Shown here piece after piece: positions 8,744 through 15,861 of a stretch of 64,000 nucleotides of DNA (position 1 is the first letter of the stretch; the number at the start of each line of letters is the position of its first letter). This DNA comes from Rhodospirillaceae bacterium. Its GTDB lineage: Bacteria; Pseudomonadota; Alphaproteobacteria; GCA-2731375. A program made the translations under genes and the position numbers. The DNA lies in contig JABJKS010000089.1 of NCBI GenBank assembly GCA_018660265.1, positions 219,976-283,975 on the forward strand, written 5' to 3'. The notes beneath the pieces are model-generated. The model ran no database searches and was not told the origin of the DNA. It saw nothing but the letters and a program-made list of their open reading frames with translations.

Positions 8744-8752
8744 CAATCCCCA

Positions 8753-9460
8753 ATGGCCAACATTGTCCTGATACATGGTGCCTGGCATGGCGGTTGGTGC
8801 TGGCGTCTGGTGCGCCAAGACCTTGAAGCTCGCGGACATAAGGTCTTCACACCCAGCCTGACGGGCCTGGGGGATCGGGTACATCTGATGCACGTGGAGG
8901 TGGACCTGGAAACACATATCAACGACGTGGTTGGCTTGATAGAAGCAGAGGAACTGGACGACGTGATCCTGTGCGGCCACAGCTATGGCGGCATGGTGAT
9001 TACCGGTGTTGCAGACGCCGTTGGAGACAGGATCAAATCCCTGGTCTATCTGGATGCGTTGGTGCCGGAAAACGGCCAGTCCGCCCTGTCGCTTTTGTCC
9101 CCCGAAGGCGCGGAAAGTTTTCGCAAAAAAGCCGCAAGCACGGGCGACGGCTGGAAAATACCCCCTATACCTGCGGCGGCCTTCGGCGTCACGGACCCAG
9201 ACCTTGCCGCCTGGATCGACCGCCGCTGCGTCCCCCACCCCCTGGCCAGTATGGAACAGCCGCTGGCGTTGACCCATCCGGCCCGGCGCGACATTCCCTG
9301 CACCTATATCCTGGCGGAGGACTTCCCGAACTTTAAACCCGTCCACGCCCGCCTGGCAGAGGACCCCGCCTGGACCTGCCACAGCCTGCCCTGCGGCCAC
9401 GACGTCATGGCCATCATGCCAAAGGAACTCAGTGATATCCTGGACGGCCGGTCGATATAG
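8753..9460 (+). CDS. Alpha/beta hydrolase (methylesterase/salicylate-esterase-like)
   Basis: 235 residues. The oxyanion-hole motif HGAWHGGW (8-15) and nucleophile elbow GHSYGG (75-80, Ser77) are followed by the late LPCGHDVMAIMPKEL, which supplies the catalytic histidine. The sequence resembles the small plant-type methylesterase/hydroxynitrile-lyase group common in bacteria. The substrate is not predictable. It follows yaaA closely. A palindromic repeat element lies just downstream. Confidence 0.85.
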   Translation: MANIVLIHGAWHGGWCWRLVRQDLEARGHKVFTPSLTGLGDRVHLMHVEVDLETHINDVVGLIEAEELDDVILCGHSYGGMVITGVADAVGDRIKSLVYLDALVPENGQSALSLLSPEGAESFRKKAASTGDGWKIPPIPAAAFGVTDPDLAAWIDRRCVPHPLASMEQPLALTHPARRDIPCTYILAEDFPNFKPVHARLAEDPAWTCHSLPCGHDVMAIMPKELSDILDGRSI

Positions 9461-9476
9461 GCGGTGCGTGGACCCT

Positions 9477-9586
9477 CTGGATTACCGGGTCGAAGCCCGG
9501 CAATGACGAAGATAGGGTAAAAATTGGCAGAAAACAGGCAAACCCATCATGCACTTGTCATTAACGGGCTTGACCCGTTAATCCAG
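9477..9586. repeat. Composite palindromic intergenic element, copy 1
   Basis: Two arms in opposite orientation (9477-9507 and 9557-9586), each containing its own small hairpin: CCGGG/CCCGG in the first and AACGGG/CCCGTT in the second. Outer ends read CTGGATTACC and GGTTAATCCAG-like, and both inner ends are GTCAT/ATGAC. The same design recurs at 53169-53265, so this looks like a REP/BIME-type dispersed palindrome. Confidence 0.7.
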
Positions 9587-9637
9587 GGCTACAAGGCGAT
9601 GAGATGGCTCCTCTTTGGTGCCGCTCTATAATCCGCG

Positions 9638-9982
9638 CTACGTCGCCAGGTTTTGTTTTTGCGCCTCATCAAAACCAACAGAAACCCCGTCGTTGGTGAC
9701 AAAGATGGGCCGCTTCAAAATAGCCGGTTGTTCCAGCAACAAAGACACAAGGGCATCACCCGTCGCACCCTTCTGCCCCTCGGTTAGCTCGCGCCACGTC
9801 GTGCCCCGGCGGTTGATCAACTTGTCAGCCCCAATGGCAGCCAGCCAATCGGTCAGCGTCTCAGCATCAATGGGCGATTTCCGAAGATCATAGAACTCAA
9901 AAACAATGCCTTCCCCCTCCAGCCACTTCTTCGCTTTGCGACAGGTATCGCAATTCTGTAAGCCATAAACCTTCAATGTCAT
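9638..9982 (-). CDS. ArsC/Spx family reductase-like protein (YffB type)
   Basis: 114 residues from the ATG at 9982, which has AGGGG six bases upstream; an upstream TTG would add two residues. The start MTLKVYGLQNCDTCRKAKKWL has the CXXC pair (C11, C14) of the Spx/ArsC-like thioredoxin fold, followed by YDLRKSPID, INRRGTTWREL and LLEQPAILKRPIFV, all typical of the YffB subgroup. The family is related to glutathione-dependent arsenate reductases, but YffB-type activity is not settled. It is monocistronic and separated from the toxin-antitoxin genes by a short gap. Confidence 0.85.
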   Translation of the reverse strand: MTLKVYGLQNCDTCRKAKKWLEGEGIVFEFYDLRKSPIDAETLTDWLAAIGADKLINRRGTTWRELTEGQKGATGDALVSLLLEQPAILKRPIFVTNDGVSVGFDEAQKQNLAT

Positions 9983-10023
9983 CGCCAACCCCTAAATTAT
10001 GCCGTCAAATTATGCTGTTACGT

Positions 10024-10461
10024 TCAGGCGGCTTCGACGGTGACGCGCAGACGCCGGCCCAGAATGGCCAGGGCCGCTTCCATGCGGTCGATCTTGGTGT
10101 TATGGCGGGGATCGAGACAGCGGCGGATTTCGTTTTCCCCCAGGCCCATACGTTTACCCAGCTCCACGTTCGAGATACCGGCTTCGGCCATCGCTTCGTA
10201 CAGGGCGATCTTGGCGGTGATCAGAGTGCCCGGCGCCACAGTGGGACGGCCACGGGCCGGGCTGGGGCGGGGGATGTCCTCATGGCCTGCCATCGCCGCA
10301 CACAGGGCCTCCTCCAACGCGTCCTGGGCCTCGACCAAGGCTTCCTCCCCGTCCGCGCCATCGGTCACCGCGCCAATCACATCGGCCATATGGGCCACGA
10401 TGCGGCCATCTTCATCCGGCGTCAGATCAACCGGGTATGCGAACCTAGCGTGCGATGTCAT
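10024..10461 (-). CDS. hicB: HicB-like antitoxin with C-terminal HTH
   Basis: 145 residues. The N-terminal half (ARFAYPVDLTPDEDGRIVAH to DALEEALCAAM) is the partial RNase-H-like HicB fold. The C-terminal half carries a helix-turn-helix (ISNVELGKRMGLGENEIRRCLD, about 98-119) for DNA binding. HicB proteins neutralise the HicA mRNA interferase and repress their own promoter. It lies 59 bases downstream of a HicA-like gene on the same strand, the toxin-first order normal for hicAB. Confidence 0.82.
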   Translation of the reverse strand: MTSHARFAYPVDLTPDEDGRIVAHMADVIGAVTDGADGEEALVEAQDALEEALCAAMAGHEDIPRPSPARGRPTVAPGTLITAKIALYEAMAEAGISNVELGKRMGLGENEIRRCLDPRHNTKIDRMEAALAILGRRLRVTVEAA

Positions 10462-10520
10462 AGCATGGCCCCTTCAAAAGCCCCATTTTCTCGGAAGTCC
10501 CTATCTCAAAAACCACCATC

Positions 10521-10733
10521 TCAAAAGTCATTCGGATCTATACAGAGGTCGGCCAGCATTTTGGCCAGCAAGCCTTTACCAATTTCCTTCCGGCGATCCT
10601 TCAGTGTCGTGCGATGCTGCCCCAGCAAAACAGTTCCGTGGCTACCCTTACCCTGGCGGGCGACAAATTCCGGAACCAGGCCCCGGCTCTTTCCGTAACG
10701 GCGCAGTTTCTTGAGAAATTCATGACCGTTCAT
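10521..10733 (-). CDS. hicA: HicA-like mRNA interferase toxin
   Basis: 70 residues from an ATG at 10733; a TTG at 10769 would extend it by 12. MNGHEFLKKLRRYGKSRG is followed by the catalytic region QGKGSHGTV with the conserved histidine in a GSH motif, and IGKGLLAKMLADLCI, the terminal helix of HicA. HicA is a double-stranded RNA-binding-fold endoribonuclease that cleaves mRNA. The size is slightly above the usual 60 residues. Immediately upstream is a 6-bp inverted repeat that may be the HicB operator. Confidence 0.78.
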   Translation of the reverse strand: MNGHEFLKKLRRYGKSRGLVPEFVARQGKGSHGTVLLGQHRTTLKDRRKEIGKGLLAKMLADLCIDPNDF

Positions 10734-10744
10734 GGCCCTATATA

Positions 10745-10762
10745 TCGCACGTTTTTGTGCGA
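10745..10762. promoter_or_regulatory. Inverted repeat upstream of hicA
   Basis: TCGCAC (10745-10750) and GTGCGA (10757-10762) form perfect arms around GTTTTT, 12 bases before the hicA ATG. Position and symmetry suggest the autoregulatory HicB site. Confidence 0.45.
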
Positions 10763-10862
10763 ATCGCAAGCTAAATCAGATTATGGGGCAGCGGGCATAT
10801 GAGCGACATAGGTGAATGGGAAATTAAGTTAACTGGCACCGCGACCCTTAACGGGAACAAAC

Positions 10863-10892
10863 TTGATTTATCATGAAATAAGAAGATATACT
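10863..10892 (+). promoter_or_regulatory. Promoter of the RHH/Doc toxin-antitoxin operon
   Basis: TTGATT (10863-10868), an 18-base spacer and TATACT (10887-10892, five of six matches) lie 26 bases upstream of the antitoxin ATG. Confidence 0.5.
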
Positions 10893-10918
10893 GTTGTTTC
10901 AATCGCAGGAGACCGGCC

Positions 10919-11146
10919 ATGGCACAGACGAGAGAAAAATTCGCAACGCAGATCGATAAGGATGTGCTGGCGGATGTTCGTATGCTGGCAAAGGATGAAG
11001 GCCGCCAACTACAAGCAATTGTTGAGGAGGCGCTTACCGCCCTGCTGGAAGAGCGGCGTCAGGGCAAGGCCCGCTCTCATGTCATGTCGGCCTATCAGAA
11101 AAGCCATGCCCGGTATTCGGGCCTTTATACAAAGCTTGCTGAGTGA
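10919..11146 (+). CDS. Ribbon-helix-helix type antitoxin of a Doc module
   Basis: 75 residues. KFATQIDKDVLADVRMLAKDEGRQLQAIVEEAL (7-39) has the strand-helix-helix pattern of RHH DNA-binding proteins, and the basic/aromatic C-terminus (SHARYSGLYTKLAE) is a likely toxin-binding tail. A good GCAGGAG ribosome-binding sequence precedes the ATG. The stop overlaps the toxin start by four bases (GTGA), which implies translational coupling. It is not a canonical Phd; the pairing with Doc defines its role. Confidence 0.8.
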   Translation: MAQTREKFATQIDKDVLADVRMLAKDEGRQLQAIVEEALTALLEERRQGKARSHVMSAYQKSHARYSGLYTKLAE

Positions 11147-11520
11147 GCCGCGACTATCTGACCCTGGCGGATGTACTCGCCATTCATGGGGATCAAATCG
11201 CGACTTATGGCGGCGGGATAGGTATCCGCGATCCCGGCCAGCTCGAAGCCGCGCTGTTTCGTCCACAGTCCGGATATTATGAAGATATTTTCGCCGAGGC
11301 GGCAGCACTGTGGGAAAGCCTGTCCCAGTACCACCCCTTTGTTGATGGCAATAAGCGCACGGCCTTTGCATCCATGTTCACGTTTCTGACGATCAACGGT
11401 CACGATCTGACAGCGAATGCCGATCAGTCGTGGCAGTTTCTGTCCGGCCTTTACGAAAGCGGCGAACTTAATTTCGAAGCGTTGGAAAGCTGGCTACGCG
11501 AGAATGTGAAGGAAATTTAG
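11143..11520 (+). CDS. doc: Doc-type Fic-domain toxin
   Basis: 125 residues starting at a GTG that overlaps the antitoxin stop. HPFVDGNKRTA at residues 64-74 matches the Doc core HXFX(D/N)(A/G)NKR, preceded by GIRDPGQLEAALFRPQ, a conserved Doc segment. Doc phosphorylates elongation factor Tu and stops translation. Length and motif order are intact, so the toxin is probably functional. The gene closes the plus-strand module; the next genes face it on the minus strand. Confidence 0.9.
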   Translation: MSRDYLTLADVLAIHGDQIATYGGGIGIRDPGQLEAALFRPQSGYYEDIFAEAAALWESLSQYHPFVDGNKRTAFASMFTFLTINGHDLTANADQSWQFLSGLYESGELNFEALESWLRENVKEI

Positions 11521-11582
11521 ACGAAGTTTGCAAACGGGCGTGCGACCGAGCAATCTACTCTGCCCCCTTTGATTGGTAATTC

Positions 11583-12344
11583 TTATGCATGAACATGAAG
11601 ATTAGGCATGTCGTCCCATGTGCGGCCCTTAAAGGTTCTGCCTGTGCGTTTTTTGTTCACGCCACCCCATTGTTTGAAAAAGAAATGGACATCATACAGT
11701 TCGCACTGATCAAAAATTTGATCCACCCAATTTATATCAAGAGGTCTTGAATTTGGCCCTGACTCGCCCCCGACAATCGCCCAATGGATGTCCGACAAAT
11801 TGATTTTGCCTACCGGACCAATCAACGGCTCAAACGAAATAAAGCGAACTGCGGCCCGGCAGCGCTTTAGCTCTGCAATGCGGTATGTAACACACTCATC
11901 TTCTACCGAAGCCCCGAGCCAGACATTTTTCAGTGCGGGTTTGTTCCTTCGCTTCAAAAACTCGGCCATACGTTCCGGTTGTTTGGTCAAAATTTGAAAC
12001 GTGTGCACCTTAGCCTTTTCCATCGTTTGCCAAACACGTTCAACATATTCGAAGGGGATATTATCCTGAAATAAATCAGACATTGAATTAACGAAAACCA
12101 GTCGGGGTTTTTTCCATGTCAAAGGAATGTCCAACGTATCTTCAAGAAGATGCGTTTCGCCTGTCCAGACATATCGGGTGCCGCTCTTGCGTGTTGTGCC
12201 TCTGTAAGAAGGATGGTCCATTGCCTGAAGGCGTGCGGCCATACGCATAGCGTAGCAATTGGTGCAGCCAGCGGAAAGCACCCGGCATCCGGATACAGGA
12301 TTCCATGTCGCATCGGTCCATTCAATGTCAGACAATCCGGCCAT
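11583..12344 (-). CDS. Three-Cys-motif protein, phage Gp37/Gp68 family (DUF5131)
   Basis: 253 residues. The N-terminus DIEWTDATWNPVSGC is followed by VLSAGCTNCYAMR, giving cysteines 20, 27 and 30 (C-X6-C-X2-C), the three-Cys motif that names the family. Other hallmarks are FVNSMSDLFQD, HTFQILTKQPERM, NVWLGASVE, FISFEPLIGP, AIVGGESGPNSRP and FFFKQWGG. The pattern suggests an iron-sulfur, radical-SAM-like enzyme with unusual spacing, but the reaction is unknown. Its start lies 17 bases inside the end of tcmP, so the two are translated from one mRNA. The local sequence is more AT-rich than the neighbours, a sign of transfer. Confidence 0.88.
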   Translation of the reverse strand: MAGLSDIEWTDATWNPVSGCRVLSAGCTNCYAMRMAARLQAMDHPSYRGTTRKSGTRYVWTGETHLLEDTLDIPLTWKKPRLVFVNSMSDLFQDNIPFEYVERVWQTMEKAKVHTFQILTKQPERMAEFLKRRNKPALKNVWLGASVEDECVTYRIAELKRCRAAVRFISFEPLIGPVGKINLSDIHWAIVGGESGPNSRPLDINWVDQIFDQCELYDVHFFFKQWGGVNKKRTGRTFKGRTWDDMPNLHVHA

Positions 12345-13215
12345 ATTTCCGATCCGTTGCTTTCAATGCGGCTTTGGATAATCTATTTGCCAATGCGGTG
12401 GCCTTTGGCGAAGCGTTCCCCCAAGCGAATAATAAGTAATACGATGGATAAGCATGCTTCCCTAGAGGAATCATCTCATCCATCACACCACCTTTAAAAA
12501 CGCTACGTAAGCACTCTATCATAAATTGTGCCGCACTTTCAGGTGTGACTACTTTTTCATGGCTTACTGTATCCCCAAACAAATCACCCTGCGTCGATGG
12601 TTTCAGGAAAGCGCTCTGCCACTTGTTCGGACCATACATCCGTGTCAGGGATGGCGCATGAGTAGGATCAACTTTGCCATCGCTTGAAATTTGGCGAAAC
12701 ACGCTTAAACCAGCGGGAAATAAATACCAAAGATCGAGCGCTTCAGTTGCTGCAATAGCTTCGATAGTTTCCCAGTGAACCTGACTTCCAAACGGGTCTA
12801 GCAACACAACCCCGCGCTGTGATCGCCATTGCTCCGCTCGGCAAATTCCCTGTATCTGCTCGTTCGCATCGCCAACTACGTAGGCTGCGCGCTCAGCATT
12901 CTGACTATCATCAAATTTTGCTTTTAATGCCTCAATGCAATCCTTGCGTTTGTCGATAAAGATATAACGCCCAAACGGCGGATCAACCTTTAACGCCCGG
13001 TCTGCCGAACCGGCGATAACCGTCCGAACCTCTTCATCAAGAAGATCGTCTTTGATTTCTGCTAATGGGACCTCGCCAGTGCCGGCAAAGCCGTCAATGT
13101 AGAGCGTTCTGAACGCCGTATTGCTCAGAGCCCTTTGATACATTGAGAGATATTCCCCAATGACATTGAGTTTTCTACCTGTGGAGTCTGCGCTGCCGAA
13201 TTGTTTTTGTACCAT
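12328..13215 (-). CDS. tcmP: Three-Cys-motif partner protein TcmP
   Basis: 295 residues. LYIDGFAGTGEV (38-49), FIDKRKDCIEALK (86-98), VVGDANEQ (113-120) and VVLLDPFGSQVHW (136-148) follow the motif order of a Rossmann-type methyltransferase, with DPFG where amino-methyltransferases have DPPY. TcmP occurs next to DUF5131 three-Cys-motif proteins; its biochemical role is not established. It is the first gene of the pair. Transcription probably starts only a few bases before the ATG. The promoter contains a LexA box, so expression should rise with DNA damage. Base composition is AT-richer than surrounding genes. Confidence 0.87.
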   Translation of the reverse strand: MVQKQFGSADSTGRKLNVIGEYLSMYQRALSNTAFRTLYIDGFAGTGEVPLAEIKDDLLDEEVRTVIAGSADRALKVDPPFGRYIFIDKRKDCIEALKAKFDDSQNAERAAYVVGDANEQIQGICRAEQWRSQRGVVLLDPFGSQVHWETIEAIAATEALDLWYLFPAGLSVFRQISSDGKVDPTHAPSLTRMYGPNKWQSAFLKPSTQGDLFGDTVSHEKVVTPESAAQFMIECLRSVFKGGVMDEMIPLGKHAYPSYYLLFAWGNASPKATALANRLSKAALKATDRKYGRIV

Positions 13216-13223
13216 GTCACCGA

Positions 13224-13252
13224 ATTAGAACAAATAGTGAACATTTTGTCAA
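13224..13252 (-). promoter_or_regulatory. Strong sigma-70 promoter of tcmP
   Basis: On the minus strand TTGACA (13252-13247, six of six) is followed by a 17-base spacer and TCTAAT (13229-13224, five of six). Only eight bases separate the -10 box from the tcmP ATG, so the mRNA should be leaderless or nearly so. Confidence 0.8.
13228..13242. promoter_or_regulatory. LexA (SOS) operator of the alphaproteobacterial type
   Basis: The plus strand reads GAAC-AAATAGT-GAAC, an exact GAAC-N7-GAAC direct repeat (GTTC-N7-GTTC on the coding strand). This is the established LexA box of alphaproteobacteria. It overlaps the spacer and -10 box of the tcmP promoter, an ideal place for repression. Confidence 0.75.
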
Positions 13253-13393
13253 GGATACGCAGGTCGCTGCAAGCTTGAATTTCACACACAATACTAGTGT
13301 AGCATCAGCCGTCCCGCAATCATTCTTCCATTTTATGCATTTCCTGTAGCCCAATACAATTTATCGTCGATGCCAAAACGTATTTTGCGCTTG

Positions 13394-13840
13394 TCACGCC
13401 AAACCCTGCCGCATTTCGGTGCCGATGGGTTTGAAGCCGTATTTTTCGTAGAAGGGGCGGTTGTGCTCTGTTGTTTCCAGCAGGTACAGGCCGATCTCGG
13501 CGCAGCCTCGCGCGCGGGCGTTGTCGACGATGCGCTGGACCAGCAGGCCGCCGATGTTCTTGCCCCTGGCAGCGGGGGTCACCACGAGTTCCTCCAACTG
13601 GCAATATTCGCCGCCATAGCGCATGGCCAGGTTGTAGCTGACGGTGGCCATGCCCAGAATTTCCGCGCCCTCCGCGCCTTCTGTGGCCAGGATGATTTCG
13701 CCGCGCTGTTTGCTCAACAGCATTTCAAACGCCTCACCCAAGGGCCGGGCGGGGCCGGATTTGGTGGTGGATTTCAATTCGCCCAGTAATTCAACACAGC
13801 GCGCCTCGTCCGCCGCAGTGGCGTTTCGTAATTCGATCAT
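13394..13840 (-). CDS. GNAT family N-acetyltransferase
   Basis: 148 residues. The acetyl-CoA binding segment LVVTPAARGKNIGGLLVQRIVDNARARGC shows the R/Q-X-X-G-X-G/A pattern, and the terminal EHNRPFYEKYGFKPIG is the usual C-terminal part of the fold. The acceptor substrate is unknown. It starts six bases downstream of the NTF2-like gene on the same strand, suggesting co-transcription. Confidence 0.85.
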   Translation of the reverse strand: MIELRNATAADEARCVELLGELKSTTKSGPARPLGEAFEMLLSKQRGEIILATEGAEGAEILGMATVSYNLAMRYGGEYCQLEELVVTPAARGKNIGGLLVQRIVDNARARGCAEIGLYLLETTEHNRPFYEKYGFKPIGTEMRQGLA

Positions 13841-13846
13841 GCTGCC

Positions 13847-14257
13847 TTACTCTTCCGCCGGTGATTGGTGTTGTGAGATCATATACCAATGGCCGTCGCG
13901 CATTTCGTAAATGGAGGTTGAGGCGGTAATGCCTTCGGTAACGTCGTCGCCGTTGATCATTTTCGTGTCGGCCCGATAAAGTAAGATGCCAATTTGGCCC
14001 CCGGTGTTGCCATAAATGCGCGTGGAAATATCGTAGGAGACCATGCGCTCTATTTTCATAGCGCCCGATTGGATGGCGGCCATGACCTCGGCCCGGGTAT
14101 GGGCCTTGCCGAATGAGGAGACATAGATCATATCCTCCCCCACGACCTTGACCAGGGCATCCAGATCGCCGGTTAACACCGCATTCATCCGATCATGATG
14201 GGCGGCGATGAGAGAGGCGTGCAAATCAGGGGCGTCATCGTCAATATTGTCATTCAT
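13847..14257 (-). CDS. NTF2-like/DUF4440 family protein
   Basis: 136 residues with the cone-shaped NTF2-like pattern: HHDRMNAVLTGDLDALVKVVGEDMIYVSSFGKAHTRAEVMAAIQSG, then alternating strands ending in SIYEMRDGHWYMISQHQSP. Family members bind small molecules or act as isomerases or ester cyclases; nothing fixes the ligand here. It is adjacent to a GNAT gene and lies downstream of an Ldh-family oxidoreductase on the same strand. Confidence 0.78.
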   Translation of the reverse strand: MNDNIDDDAPDLHASLIAAHHDRMNAVLTGDLDALVKVVGEDMIYVSSFGKAHTRAEVMAAIQSGAMKIERMVSYDISTRIYGNTGGQIGILLYRADTKMINGDDVTEGITASTSIYEMRDGHWYMISQHQSPAEE

Positions 14258-14323
14258 AGATCAGGTCCTTCCAAATAGAGCGATAAACTTTTTCGTTGGC
14301 ACAGATCAAGCAGTGCCGCGCGG

Positions 14324-15337
14324 CTATTCCGCGTTCGGCGGCGCGTTGCCGCCGACATCGGCGAACACCATCAAACGGGCGTGCAGGAAATCAGGCACCT
14401 CGATTGCGCCTTCGGCCAAGCGGCGGCGGCGGTCCTGGGCGGAGCGGTCAAAGGGCATGCGGACCGCCGCGCCGCCCTGCACGGGACGGGCCGCGCGCAC
14501 CGCCTCGGCATAGTCCGTGACACGGGCCCTGTAGTCAGCCTCCGCCATCAGCAAATCCGGCTTCATCGTCACAATAAGGTAGCCAAATTCCGCCAGTTCG
14601 GGGGGCTGTATGGGGGAGCCGGCGAGGATGCCGAGCAATTGCACCACATGGCCCAGGCCCGAACCCTTATGCCCGCCCCACGGCGTAAAGGCACCGGCAA
14701 GGGCTGCGGCGGGATCGGTTGTCGGGTGGCCCTGGGCATCGAATGCCTTGCCCGCCGGGATCTGCCCGTCGTGGCGTTGCGCCAACATCACCTCCGCATG
14801 CATGATGGACGAGGTGCCGATATCCCAGATCACCGGATCAGCGGTGGAGGGAAAGCCGAAGCAAATGGGATTGGTGCCAAAGCGCCCCTCGGTCGCGCCG
14901 TGGGGGGCAACCCAGGGCGTGGCGTTCGAGGCGATCATGGTGATCAAGCCCGCCTCTGCCGCCATTTCGGCAAAAACCGACAACATCCCCGTGTACCAGG
15001 TGCCGTCCGCCCCCACCAACGCCAAGCCCATGGCCTTGGCTTTATCTATCGCAATCTCCGTCGCCTTGTGCGCCACCACATAGCCCAGATTGTCATTGCC
15101 CCGCAGGCGGGCGGAAACCGGCGTCTCGTGCGCCACTTCCACCGGGCCCGTGGGAGGGCCCGTGCGCTGCAGACGTTCAACGATCGAGACGACCCGGGCC
15201 AGGCCGCCATAGGCCAGGCCCCGCAATTCACAATCGATGATGTGGTCGGCAATAATGGCGGCGTCTTCCGCACGCTGCCCCTGGGCCGTCATCACGGCCA
15301 CGACCAAACCGCGGGCTTCTTCAATGGTGATGCGCAT
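14324..15337 (-). CDS. Ldh family (YiaK/malate-lactate type) NAD(P)-dependent oxidoreductase
   Basis: 337 residues, normal for the family. Hallmarks are the N-terminal helical arm with DHIIDCELRGLAYGG, NDNLGYVVAHKA, the GMLSVFAEMAAEAGLITM stretch, GTNPICFGFPS, DIGTSSIMHAEV and FTPWGGHKGSGL. These enzymes reduce or oxidise 2-oxo acids or similar compounds (malate, lactate, 2,3-diketogulonate, ureidoglycolate); which one applies here is unclear. Its neighbours include a hydroxyacid dehydrogenase and a SnoaL-like protein on the same strand, so a small 2-oxo-acid or hydroxy-acid catabolic operon is possible. Confidence 0.88.
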   Translation of the reverse strand: MRITIEEARGLVVAVMTAQGQRAEDAAIIADHIIDCELRGLAYGGLARVVSIVERLQRTGPPTGPVEVAHETPVSARLRGNDNLGYVVAHKATEIAIDKAKAMGLALVGADGTWYTGMLSVFAEMAAEAGLITMIASNATPWVAPHGATEGRFGTNPICFGFPSTADPVIWDIGTSSIMHAEVMLAQRHDGQIPAGKAFDAQGHPTTDPAAALAGAFTPWGGHKGSGLGHVVQLLGILAGSPIQPPELAEFGYLIVTMKPDLLMAEADYRARVTDYAEAVRAARPVQGGAAVRMPFDRSAQDRRRRLAEGAIEVPDFLHARLMVFADVGGNAPPNAE

Positions 15338-15386
15338 GCAATACTCGCAAAAATAATTCCATTATTCCGGAAGTGGCCAACGACAC

Positions 15387-15797
15387 CTATTCAGACGCAA
15401 GCTGCGCCATGAGGCCGGCGCCATCAGCGAAGACGTCCCCCTCCACCACCTTGCCGTCGCGGACTTTGAAAAACGCCGCGGATGGTCGGCTGATCTTTTT
15501 GCCGGTTGCCGCCACGCCATTGAAAACGCCCGTATGAACGCCGGTGAAGATGTAATATACCGCCACCATATCGCCATCACCCAGGAGTTTCTGGATCGTA
15601 AATTTCGCATCGTCAAAGGCTTCATGGCGGGCCTTGATGTCGGCCACATGTTCTTCCAATGACCCCATGGAACCAACGCCGTGGCCGTGGCGCTTATAGT
15701 CGGGGTAAAACGTCTCGTACAACACGGCGATGTCTTTTTTGTTGAAGCCGTCTTCCATGATGTGGCGAATAAGGTCTTTATTGGCTTGCGCTGTCAT
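15387..15797 (-). CDS. SnoaL-like/ester cyclase family protein
   Basis: 136 residues from an ATG at 15797, chosen because GGAGG lies eight bases upstream. The longer frame to 15920 would add a low-complexity stretch derived from a tandem repeat. KDLIRHIMEDGFNKKDIAVLYETFYPDYKRHG and the late FFKVRDGKVVEGDVFAD are typical of SnoaL-like polyketide-cyclase/ester-cyclase folds. The function is unknown. It lies between Ldh-family and hydroxyacid dehydrogenase genes on one strand. Confidence 0.8.
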   Translation of the reverse strand: MTAQANKDLIRHIMEDGFNKKDIAVLYETFYPDYKRHGHGVGSMGSLEEHVADIKARHEAFDDAKFTIQKLLGDGDMVAVYYIFTGVHTGVFNGVAATGKKISRPSAAFFKVRDGKVVEGDVFADGAGLMAQLASE

Positions 15798-15861
15798 GAT
15801 GAATCCTCCCTCTCGGTCCAAATCGGTCGTGAAATTCATGGTAGTGCAGGCAGTGCGCCTT

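Noticed and set aside
10040..10714. Long plus-strand ORFs across hicA/hicB
   Set aside because: They are antisense shadows; the minus-strand frames carry recognisable HicB and HicA motifs.
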